Assembly (NCBI GenBank): GCA_018806985.1
Contig: JADANN010000434.1
Span: 1,922,001-1,986,000 of the forward strand
DNA: 64,000 bases
DNA from: Angiostrongylus vasorum
Taxonomy: Eukaryota; Nematoda; Chromadorea; Rhabditida; Metastrongylidae
Reading direction: 5' to 3'
Below are positions 25,301-37,300 of this stretch, in pieces. The position numbers were made by a program, and so were the translations under genes. Under the pieces are notes generated by a model. The model had not been told where the DNA came from. It saw only the letters and a program-made list of their open reading frames with translations, and ran no database searches. Every line of letters starts with the position of its first letter. Within the stretch, counting starts at the first letter, position 1.

Positions 25301-28300
25301 TTCATCGCCGCAGCATGCGAGTCCTTCGTTTCGCCTTTGTTTCAACAGTGTTATTGACCTATAGGTGCTATCAGCAATAACCCGCCAACGCGATTGATCT
25401 GGGGCGCACAAATCGGCAGTGAACCCTGTTAGAAATGCTACAAGTTCTACCATCTTTCAAATTTTTTAGATGTTTTATACAAATTTCCTATTAATTTCGA
25501 ATGTTTTTCATAACTTTTTATTATTCCGAAGGCAATTTGCCAAATTGCTCAAGTGCACAGCGATCCGAAATCAATCAGGACCAATTTCAGCGGGCATGAG
25601 TGGGAATCGGTGCCACTGGAGAAGTGTGGACGACAGTTCATCTACTGTGAAGGCTCTGTTGCTACGCTTTATACATGTGAAGAAGGAATGGTCTTCAACG
25701 GCGAATGCACTCGTAGAGAAGATGTCGATGGTTGCGGAGTGTGTGAGAAAGGACAACGACGACCGGCAGATTCTTGTCATGAGGTAACTGCGATTGCCAC
25801 ATATATTTTCGCCCACTGACAATGCTAGGTGGTCAGTTTTAAAATAGGACCGAAATGCTTTTCATGTTGTACTGCACTGCGTGAATAGCGCACTGGTTAA
25901 AGGTGCACAGTTATGCACATGGTTGTTGTTTCGATCGCTCCGCCTGGCTTACTTAAGTTCCCATCCTTCCGGAACTGGCAAATCGGTACCAGACTTGTCT
26001 GATAGGATAAAAACCCTGAGTTGACACATCGTTAGGGCGTCCAGAGTTGTTATATGGGCCAAGTATGCATTTAATCGTCTTCATGTATTAAACATTCAAA
26101 AGTTCAATGTACATTGAAAACGAACTCTTCATTCTTTGCGCTGTATTCTTTATTAAACCAATTTAAAGAGTAATAAAAAAGCTCTCGGCGTTGATCAATC
26201 CCCTGAGGGATGCGCCGTGCATTCGACTTCATCAAGCATCGTTTGGAGGTGATTAAATGCATATCTGACCTTTAAAATGACTCACGGTGGCCTACCGATG
26301 TATTGAGCCAGTGCTGCTATCCTCTAGACAAGTCTGGTAATAATTTTTCAACCCCAGAGGGATGGAAGGCTTGGCGAGCCATGGACGCCGGGGATCGATT
26401 CCACGTGTGTGTTGCAGGGGGCCCCCTACCAATGCGCCACACGCGCCCCTTCTTTAAAGAGTAGACTTTAAAATGTAGCATTTAAATCATCTGCATTGAT
26501 AAATGTGAGGGTAGTAAAAGAAATTGTTTTGCGGTTACTATGGTTTCTATTAACATAATACTTTTGTAATAATTTAAGTTGTATTGATACGACGTGCGTG
26601 ATTTACGAGTAGACATTGGCTTTTCAAGCTTGTTTATGTCGAAACCTTAACTTTTTCTACCTGCCGTCCATCGAACTTCTCTTTCAGCTTGCATTCATAT
26701 TTTGATATCTTACTTTGTGTAATATGCTCAGTACACTCATATCTGTTCCTTTTGTTATACCGTGTCCAATAATTCGCGAATTAATCTTGAGATTTATTGT
26801 TATCTTAGAAGAATCCTGGTTTAAAGGCAAGAAACCTTTCTCCTATTCAAAAGCGCAGGCTGCCTGTACTGGAGACCTCCAAACATCCTTGTGCTGCTGC
26901 CCCATGGTTCCAAGGAAAGCTACACATGGCCAGTATTCGACACACCGATGAGAAGAGAAGCAGCGTTTGCTCCAGTTGCAGCAGAATAAATTTACGAGAG
27001 CGACCTCCTCCACAAGTGACATTTGCCCATCCACGAATCGGATAACAGTGTTGAAAGCTGCACTACGTATGATATCTCCCCATCCTGGCTCACGAAGTCT
27101 CGCATACCTTCAGGTTCAGCAAATTACTGGCGGACTTGTCTGGGAACAGCTCCTTATTTGCAGTCCAAACGTGAACGCTCAATTGCTGCTATCCCACGAC
27201 CCTAGGGTGAATCAACTCGACCAGCATTCAACGAAGTTAAAAAGAGGATAGTTCCCAAGCACTAGCCGTACGCGAAAAGATCGGAGATTTCCGTGGAACG
27301 ATGAATGCAAGGAATTAAATCGAACTCACAAAATGCTTAGACCCTCACAGAACATGTGAAGACGGGTTGTTTAGAGCAAAGAAATTGGTCCATCTAAGCA
27401 TTCGTGAACATATTGATGCAAAAGGGAGCGGGTTAGAGGTGCCCCGCAAAATAGATGTGGTCAGAGGTTCAATCCAGCGCGTTGGGCTCACCAAGCCGTT
27501 CATTTCTTCAGGGTCGGCAGATTGATAGCAGACTTGCTTGCGAGGATAGCAGCACTCGTTTAATGCATCGGTAGGCCACCGCGACTTATGCAGGCCAGAT
27601 ATGCATTTAATCACCTCTGACGATGCTTAATGAAGTCGGATGTATGGAGCATCCCCCCGAGATTGATCAACGTCGAACGCTTTGCCTTTTACCCTTTTAT
27701 AATGCAAAAGTATAGATCTTGGTTGAAAATAAATGAAGAATGAGGTGTAAAAATTTTATCCAGGAGGGAAAGCAAGTAAGAATTCGAAATTCGTGATATG
27801 TCGAATTTGCTACGATCGTGCTCGAATAGTTAGATATTAGCTCTGCCTTTTTTTATCGGTTATTTTCCAGTACTACGAGTGTGATCATTCAACAGAATCC
27901 GGCCTAATGTGGCAGTTAAGAAAATGCCCAAACGGTGAAGCGCTGAACTATCCACTAAACGTCTGCCAGAACAACTACACCTGTGCGAAGAGGACCACAT
28001 GTATTCATGGCTCATCGTTTTCTATCAACTGCCATTCCTATATGTACTGTACCGGAGAACACTACGAGGTAGATGCATCGGTCATATTAATTTTATTAAT
28101 TGACAAAAGGTTTTTACGGGCCCATTACCGACTTCTGAGGTCTTCGGGTTATCAAATATTCTGTATAAATAATCGTGTGTTTAGCTCCTCAGTGTGGCTC
28201 AGTGGTCGGAGGCACTCTGCAACACACTCGTGGAATTGGTCCCCCCACGACCATGGCCCACCAAGCCTTCCATTCCTCCGGGGTCGGCAAATTCGTACCA

Positions 28301-31300
28301 GACTTGTCTGGGGAGATAACAGCACTAGCTCGATACATCGGTAGGCCACCGCGAGTCCAGATATGCATTCAGTCGCGTCCAAACGATGCGTGAGTCGAAT
28401 GCTTAGCGCGTCCCTTAGGGATTGATCAGCACTGAGAGCTTTTTGAGCTTTTTTACCTTCTTATGAGCTTGCCTGAAGAGCCGTATTATGTGGATGCCTT
28501 ACATTCGTGATAGCTATTTGCCTTTTTGGCCAACATTACGATAAACTCTTCATTACATTTTACTGCTTCCCACAACGTACAACTGAATTAAGCTGTTTTT
28601 TAAAACACATGTGAAATTGAGATCAGATTCGGTGGGGCATAAACATGACTGCAGAAAGTCTTCTAATGCTGTTGGCGTGCTGATCGCAATGATGTTGCAG
28701 ATGTTTTCATGTCCACCAAACACCAGCTGGGACCAGTATAGGAAGTTCTGTGTGATGGACCCGAGCTGCGAGATGTCTTCGCGTCAAAAACCTGTAGGCC
28801 TCCAAGTTAATTTTTTTTCTGCAGTAAAAAATAAACGGTGTGAAAGTGCACTGTAACTAAACCGGCTAGAAGAAAAAATAATTTTTCTTCAACTAATACT
28901 GCAAATACCTCAGCTTCGTTGAAGTTATATTTCGCAAAATACCCTGCCATCAAAAAGAGTAGACAGTAAGTAAAAAGGTTAAATAATAATTTTTCTATTC
29001 GGAAATCGCAATGAGTCTGAAAAACGTCATTAATCGAAGGCTTGTTTGCTAGGTTCGCTGTTTTGAACTTGTTCTTCCTATTAATCTATGTTCTTTGATG
29101 TAGTAATTGTTACAACAAGGATTGGAAGCGCGGGATTGTGATAGTGCTTATTATGAGCACGGTATTAGGTCGAGCCCAGCTCGGTCTCACCAAGTCTCCC
29201 GTCGCTCCGGAGTCAGAAAGTGAGTACCAAACTTACCCGAGACCAGCTTACTCCCTCCATTTCTCATGGAGATGCTGTTGCGCGGATAACCCAGAACTCC
29301 AGGAAAAGTCGACTTGACCAACATGCGACTTTGACCAACGACATATAGAAATATAGTTTATGGAAATTCTCAGGCAGCAGCTAATCCCACGTTCAAAAGT
29401 CCCAAGACCTAACTGAATGATAGATGCGAGGAAACGGAACGAGTAAAAGAGGTGGTGGGATTCACACAGTAGATGTGAAGGTAGGTGCATCCCTCAGGGA
29501 TTGATCAACGCCGAAAGCTTTGTCCTTTTATGCTTTACCAAATTCCTCCATAATTTACCATTTCACCGAGGCAAATGGATTTTATTGCGTATCAACAACA
29601 TTATGCAGCTAAAGATCTCTCGTTAGAGTCACCGTGAAGTATTTCGACATTTCAAGCTTGAAACTCAGGTGAAGTAAGGTAGGCAGCTATCGTCATTCCA
29701 AATGAGGCGGCAAATCTCCTCCCGATCCATAAGATGTTGGCAGATAACTGCAACGATGATTTCAACTATTCCTGTAATAGCTGTTGTCACACAAACACTA
29801 AACTAACCCATTTCGTCCTAACATGAGTTTAACTAAACCAACGACGGCTAACGTACTTTATGTCGTTGTTTCACCATGACGGTGTTGAGTGTAGATGCTC
29901 AGGATCCTGATAATGGACATTTTATTTTCTTCCGGTTTCATATTTACAATTTATTCCCTGCGTTTATTCCATTCTTTCTTTGTTTAACTTAGAGTCACTC
30001 AGATCTACTGCTACTAATTGTTTTCTTTAGAACCAGTGCTTACCTGGTGACACCATTCCATCTTCTGATTGCAAAACCTACAACATATGCATGAATGGAA
30101 TGTACTTCTCAGCGCTATGCAAAGATGATTTTGGATTCAATGCGAGTATGTCTACTTGTTCATTTATGTTTACGTTCGAACAGCGCAGTTGCAAACAATT
30201 TGGCAAAAGCGAAGTGGGAGGTACTGAGGAACAGCCACTTATGCTTCTGTGGTTGTCACCTGTCGAAATCCGCTTTCAAACAAGCGCGTCTGAGCGTCTA
30301 TGAAAACGCTGCTGTTTATATAGAATTTATCTATTTACTTGAAAATGAGCTTCAAATATAGACGTCAAATCCTTTTTGGATATTTTTCTATGAAAGCCGA
30401 TTTATGTAAGGTATTCATAGTTCCGTGTTCGCACTGCTTTTCGTCGTCTAATAGCTATTTGGTTGATCGGTTAACCTATCCCGGACAGTGCACGAGACAT
30501 AGCCGACTTGCCCATCCTCACGACTGTGCAGCTTACTACGAGTGTGAAGGAGAGCGATGGAGTTATAAAAGGCCTGTTCTGTGCTTTGATCCATTTCTCG
30601 CATGATGTTTGATGCCCACCAGATTACTTTTTACAAACTTCTTAGAAAATGGGGACTAACCTTAGAAATGTTGTGAGTCATCACTTCGGTTAGAAGGAAA
30701 AGCTGTGAGCTCCTAATTGATATCACACAGATGTGAAAAGCCGCATGAGATTTATGATGCTTCGACAAGAAACTGCCGTCATGGAAGTGAATGGCAGTGC
30801 TCGTCATCCACCCAAGTGCAGTGTCGACACGGAGAGAAAATCGTCCATCAAGATCCGTCAACATGTGACCGATTTACCGAATGTCTTCATGGAAAGTGGA
30901 TCGATCTCAAGTGTCCTGCTGGATACATCTATGGTTAGGCTTGCTCTTTCTCAATGAGATTAAACCAGTGCCTTTGCACTCGCCTTTCGTTACCCCTCAA
31001 CTCTCCATAAACATGCCAGTAATGGTTGGTCGCTCCTAATATAAGGCTTAAAAAATATTAGGCAATTCTGTTGAGAGCTTTTTTAAGAAGTTAGCAAAAA
31101 ATGTTGTTTTCCATACAGATGTGAGGACGATGAACTGTTTACCCGGTGGATGTCGTGAACGACGAGAATTTACACAAGTACTGCCTCCTCCTACAACGCT
31201 TGAAGAGCAGTTCTCTCCAGCTCCACCTCAGCAGCATTTCCAGACGGTGCCAGTATCTCCTCCAGCTCCACCTAAAGATGATTTTGAGAAAGAGCCAGCA

Positions 31301-34300
31301 CTTCCTCCAGCTTTTCCTCGGCGGCAATTCCAGACGGTGCCAGCGTCTCCTCCAGCTCCACCTCAAGATGATTTTGAGAAGGAGCCAGCACTTCCTCCAG
31401 CTCCTCTTCGGGGGCATTTCCAGACGATGCCAGCCTCTCCTCCAGCTCCACCTCAAGATGATTTTGAGAAAGAGCCAGCACTTCCTCCAGCTTTTCCTCG
31501 GCGGCAATTCCAGACGGTGCCAGGGTCTCCTCCAGCTCCACCTCAAGATGATTTTGAGAAAGAGCCAGCACTTCCTCCAGCTTTTCCTCGGCGGCAATTC
31601 CAGACGGTGCTAGCGTCTCCTCCAGCTCCATCTCAAGACGATTTTGAGATGAGCCAGCACTTCCTCCAGCTCCACTTCTGCGGCATCTGCAGACGGTGAC
31701 CAGCGCTCTCCTCCAGCTCCACCTCAAGATGATTTTGAGAAAGAGCCAGCATTTGCTCCAGCTCCTCCTCGGCGGCAATTCCAGACGGTGCCAGGGTCTC
31801 CTCCAGCTCCACCTCAAGATGATTTTGAGAAAGAGCCAGCACTTCCTCCAGCTTTTCCTCGGCGGCAATTCCAGACGGTGCTAGCGTCTCCTCCAGCTTC
31901 ATCTCAAGACGATTTCGACAATGGGCCAGCACTTCCTCCAGCTCCACCACTGCGGCATCTGCAGACGGGACCAGCGTTTCCTCCAACTCCACCTCAAGGT
32001 CATTTTGAGACTGAGCCAGCATTTGCTCCAGCTCCTCCTCGGCGGCAATTCCAGACGGTGCCAGCGTCTCCTCCAGCTCCACCTCAAGATGATTTTGAGA
32101 AAGAGCCAGCAATTCCTCCAGCTTTTCCTCGGCGGCAATTCCAGACGGTGCCAGGGTCTCCTCCAGCTCCACCTCAAGATGATTTTGAGAAAGAGCCAGC
32201 ACTTCCTCCAGCTTTTCCTCGGCGGCAATTCCAGACGGTGCTAGCGTCTCCTCCAGCTTCATCTCAAGACGATATCGACAATGGGCCAGCACTTCCTCCA
32301 GCTCCACCACTGCGGCATCTGCAGACGGGACCAGCGTTTCCTCCAGCTCCACCTCAAGACGATTTCGACAATGGGCTAGCACTTCCTCCAGCTCCTCCTC
32401 GGCGGCATTTCCACACGGTGCCAGCCTCTCCTCCAGCTCCACCTCAAGATGATTTTGAGAAAGAGCCAGCAGTTCCTCCAGCTTTTCCTCGGCGGCAATT
32501 CCAGACGGTGCCAGGGTCTCCTCCAGCTCCACCTCAAGATGATTTTGAGAAAGAGCCAGCACTTCCTCCAGCTTTTCCTCGGCGGCAATTCCAGACGGTG
32601 CCAGCGTCTCCTCCAGCTCCACCTCAAGATGATTTCGAGACTGGGCCAGCACTTCCTCCAGCTTCTTCTCGGCGGCTTTTCCAGACGGCGCCAGCGTCTC
32701 CTCCAGCTTCATCTCAAGACGATTTCGACAGTGAGCCACCACTTCCTCCAGCTCCTTCTCGGCGGCTTTTCCAGACGGCGCCAGCGTCTTCTCCATCTCC
32801 ACCTCAAGATCATTTTGAGACTCTGCCAGCACTTCCTCCAGCTTTTCCTCGGCGGCAATTCCAGACGGTGCCAGCGTCTCCTCCAGCTCCACCTCAAGAT
32901 GATTTCGAGACTGGGCCAGCACTTCCTCCAGCTTCTTCTCGGCGGCTTTTCCAGACGGCGCCAGCGTCTCCTCCAGCTTCATCTCAAGACGATTTCGACA
33001 ACGGGCCAGCACTTCCTCCAGCTCCACCTCAAGATCATTTTGAGACTGAGCCAGCATTTCCTCCAGCTCCTCCTCGGCGGCATTTCCACACGATGCCAGC
33101 GTCTCCTCCAGCTCCATCTCAAGACGATTTCTACAATGGGCTAGCACTTCCTCCAGCTCCTCCTCGGCGGCATTTCCACACGATGCCAGCGTCTCCTCCA
33201 GCTCCATCTCAAGACGATTTCGACAGTGAGCCACCACTTCCTCCAGCTCCTTCTCGGCGGCTTTTCCAGACGGCGCCAGCGTCTTCTCCATCTCCACCTC
33301 AAGATCATTTTGAGACTCTGCCAGCACTTCCTCCAGCTCCACCTCCTCTCGATGTACCAGTGAGTTGCCTTTAACACTACCACTACTACCAGTTACTTTA
33401 AGCTTTGTATTTAATTTTTAGTGAGCAGTGCCGTCTTGAAACACTTGATGAATGTTATCGCTCCTTTTTTTTCAAATTTTACGGAACTGTAAGCGTGCAC
33501 AATTCCATCACCGACTTTCTATTAACGTGGGCGTTCACAAATCATTCGCTGGTTTTTTAATTGGCAGAAATGAGGTTGTTACAACACCATTTATTTACGG
33601 GGGCTGATCTGTAGACAATTTTGTGTTCTTCGGGGCCTGGAAAGGTTAAGTCGATATGCGATTTATTCAGCCAAACACTTTCATAACGTCAGCAAATAAA
33701 ACTAGTACATAAATTTTTTATTCCCTTAGTGAACTGCTTCTTTTAAACACTCACTATTTTCGCAATGTTTCATCTTTTATTTACTGCCTATTCTTTTTTC
33801 ATGACAGGGTGTTACCTGAAGCACAACCATAAAGACGCTGAGGTGTGGGCAATACTCAGAAGTTTCCAGTCGGTACCGTTAGAGATTATCCGTAAACGGA
33901 AACAATCTGAGGCGGAAACATTGCATTGAACCCAGTCACCCAGAAGCTACAGTCGAAATCGCAGTTCCGTTTTTTATAGGTCTTCCATTTCTTTGGCAGA
34001 GAGCAGCCACACAAAATGTTGCTTGGGTAAGGAATGTGCCTCGCTGAGATCGAACAATCGACTTGAGGTCTGGGCGAGATCACGAGTAATATTACAGCGC
34101 ACTTCTCGCTACGGTTCATTTTTGGATTTCTGTGATTTATCCAAAACGCTGCAAGAGTTTTATGCGCGGATAGCTTGAATTCCTCTGCGTGGATAGCAAC
34201 ATTTACTTCAGATCCTTCGTAATATCTCCATGTCCGGTGGTTGCCTAGTGGAATAATCTGTTTGGCCTTAAGTTTCTCAACTAGGTGCTCTTTTATACGC

Positions 34301-37300
34301 ACTAAGAGTAGCCTGTTTCGCCAAAGTATTAGTCTCTCAATGCTTTAAAAGAAATCAAGTTCACTCTAGCTTAATTCATGTCACCCAGACGGTCGAACTA
34401 GCTGCGGTGTTAGCGCGCTCGGCGGTGCTTTAATCACTGCCGTTGGTTTCTCTGAACTGGCCCTTTTTAAGCAGCATTTTAAAGCTCTACTTATTTCGTG
34501 GGAGTAGGAGCGAATTAAATCTGATCTCATTTTTGTTGGGCTTGTCATTTGGAAGTTTCGTTTTTCCTCTAAACCTATCTCGAAGCGCTACCGTTTCGCA
34601 GCCATCGGAAACGGACATTTGCCGCCCCAATTTCCGTGATTCTTCCTTGTGCTCTCTCTGTGTGTGCACACTCGTGACTGCTCGAAACATGTTTCATACG
34701 AACGGCCTTTTCGTGTGTGACGTATGAGAGGAGAGGTAATGAGGCATTTTGCTTTTACTACTTGGCTTTCGATAGTACTTCTTGATGTAGCCGCTTTCGG
34801 ACAGATTAATTTGAACCTTCAGAAATGCTAGCCAGTTTTCTTTCGGTTTCTCTGGGGTGAACATAATATACTCTGACTGTTCGTTCAATAATACCCATTT
34901 CCTATCGTGTTGAGCAAATCATAAAGCAATAATTTATCCGTCTACCGTAAAGTAATGGCCGGAGATCGGTTACTGGCGCTTCCATCTTAGACGTAAATGT
35001 AGTGGCAAAGTTTGCTGGCAGTCGCTGTCGCATTACTATTTGTGCGTAATATTTATCGGAGGGTGTTAGGATTGAGCAGTTTAGGACTTCTTTAAGAGAG
35101 GTATCAACTGCTGAATCGAAAAGCCGCACATGTTTATTGCTCCTTTGTGTTGCATAAGCGGCTCGCCGATGGCCTGCATTACGGAGTCATTGTGAACGTT
35201 AGTAAAGAGTGGGAACGTCGAAAGTCCCTGTCACGTACGCACTGTTAGGAAGCGCGTAACGCAGACGATCCACGAATATCTGGGTATTTGTGAGATGGGC
35301 TGGTTTGTGTTTGGAACCGGGAACATTGAAGGTTCAGCAGACGCAAGTTCGTCAGTGGATACTAACTGATAAGTTTTGACAACTAATAACTAAGAAGAGA
35401 CATACTGTTAACTCAATTTCTAGCTGTGAAAAAACTGATGCTTTTAAACCTATAACGCTTGCGAAATCGACCTGATTTTTAACCCCTTTTCAGATGATAG
35501 GCGATAAAGGGAAACGTCATAGGGATGTTCCTCCGCTATTCCAACATCTAACTTTGGAATTACTGCAAACTCCCTACCCTTTTCTGCAAATTCCCTACCC
35601 TTTTCATTAACTGATATCCTCATAATTTTGATTTTAAGAGTTCTTGAACCTATCGCATACCACATTTTTGCGCTGACGTGAGGTTGAGACTAAACTTCTT
35701 CTCGTAGTGTTGATTAAGGAATATAAGAGTTTCGTTGCACGGCGACCCTCGCCTTCTGAGGCATGTTGTTGGCCCAATTTCACTCTCGCCGTTGTCGTAA
35801 GCGGTGTTTCTTTGTTTTATTGAAGCTGTCTTATGCGATTTGTCTAGCAGATCTTCGTATTTTCGACCTGACGTCATTTTAGCATTAGACTTAATAAAAT
35901 CACAAATCAATATCGACCTGTCCATTCTTTTGCTGCAAATGTGGCCCAGGAAATATTTTACACAGTAGTTTTCCTACGACCCGAACTTCTTTAGTTAAGC
36001 ATACATGTGGTCCTGTTTGCATAGTAGACAACAGCGGAGTAGTTGCATTTCGATGTCGAGCTGGTCTTCCTTTGGTAGACCGCATACGTCACGCAGTCGT
36101 TTCCGTTTTATGAAGTTCAGAATAATTCGATGTTTTAGGCAACGGCGGAGAAAGTTATCCATAGCCGTGTATTCAACAGGCAATTCAACTCGAGAATGTG
36201 GTTACGTCTCAGTTAAAACGCATTTTCTATATAATGTCAAAATCAAAGGTCTTAAAAGACAATAAGATGGGAAGAGCTGAGTAATTCCTATATTCCCAAG
36301 GCCGACTTTCTGTTAGGCTTGGCACTGATCAAGTAATTCTCTATATTCTTGTTGAGCAGACACAAGGTGTTACTCTATTTTCTCCTGCAGTAAAGCAGAC
36401 ATTTCGGCGGATTTCGCAATCTTCGCAGCCTAGAAAGGTCAAGTTGACCGCAATGAATGTATCCAGCGAAACACCACAACCAAACAGAGGAATTACTAAA
36501 CCTAGATTTCAATGGCGTTGAAAATAAATTAGCTTCTTCGCACACTCACCGCTTTTCTTTGTTTGTTATGGAAGTGTTTGACTCGGTAGGTTGCAATCAA
36601 CTTCACCCCCCACCCCCCACCCAGACTCTGAGTGAAGCGAAATCCGCCGAAACGTCCGCTTTACCGCAATAAAGAAGAAAGTAACACCTCGTGTTTACTC
36701 TAACAAGAATATAGTGAACTAATTCCTATATCTTTTCACTGTTCTAACTTTTTACTGGTTAGGAACCACTACTTCGTTATGTGCAACATGCACTGTAGCT
36801 AGGCGCAAATGAGCATGTTTTTATAGGATTTCGTCGCTCCATCATGCACGGGTAATATCAGTCTCGCGGACCAATATGATTGTGCTCGATACTGGGAATG
36901 TGGATTATCGGGAAGATTCCAAAGTCGGGTATGTGAGGAAATTTCGCTAGATCGTGGACATTCTCATCGTTCTCATTTCAGGCTTGCCCTACTGGTTACA
37001 TCTACGACATTTATAAGAAGCATTGCATACCAGGGTTCGTTGATCGCACTATACTTCTTTTATAGTGACTTCATTATTAAAAAGAAGTGTTTAGCTAGCT
37101 AAGAAACAGTTGGCAAGGTATTGGTATGCTCTGATGAGGGACGTTAATTAGTTATTTGCACCCGGCTGTAATTTCAATTCTCATTCGCATAGTTTCATCG
37201 TTATAGTTATCTATGTTGGTCTCTTCTTGTTAGTGGTATCACTGGCTTTTATTGATGCCCACTTCCCTGTTTTCCAAATCCGGCTGTCGTAGACTCCTCC

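Larger units (their letters stand above)
36294..36719. mobile_element. PLE-derived fold-back element with 12-bp target duplication
   Basis: Flanked by TAATTCCTATAT at 36282-36293 and 36720-36731. Inverted arms carry hammerhead-like cores at 36395-36429 (-) and 36624-36660 (+) and the AACACCTCGTGTTTACTC end motif. It has no coding capacity. It lies beside the 5' end of the inverted PLE but has its own target duplication, so it is a separate insertion. Confidence 0.72.

Noticed and set aside
31633..33342. 569-codon minus-strand ORF, coiled-coil-like
   Set aside because: It is the antisense of the Pro-rich repeat exon. Flanking exons join in phase only on the plus strand, and no minus-strand exons surround it. 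Kept only as a finding.
31199..33350. CRISPR-like regular repeats
   Set aside because: Units are contiguous coding repeats without unique spacers, in a nematode exon.
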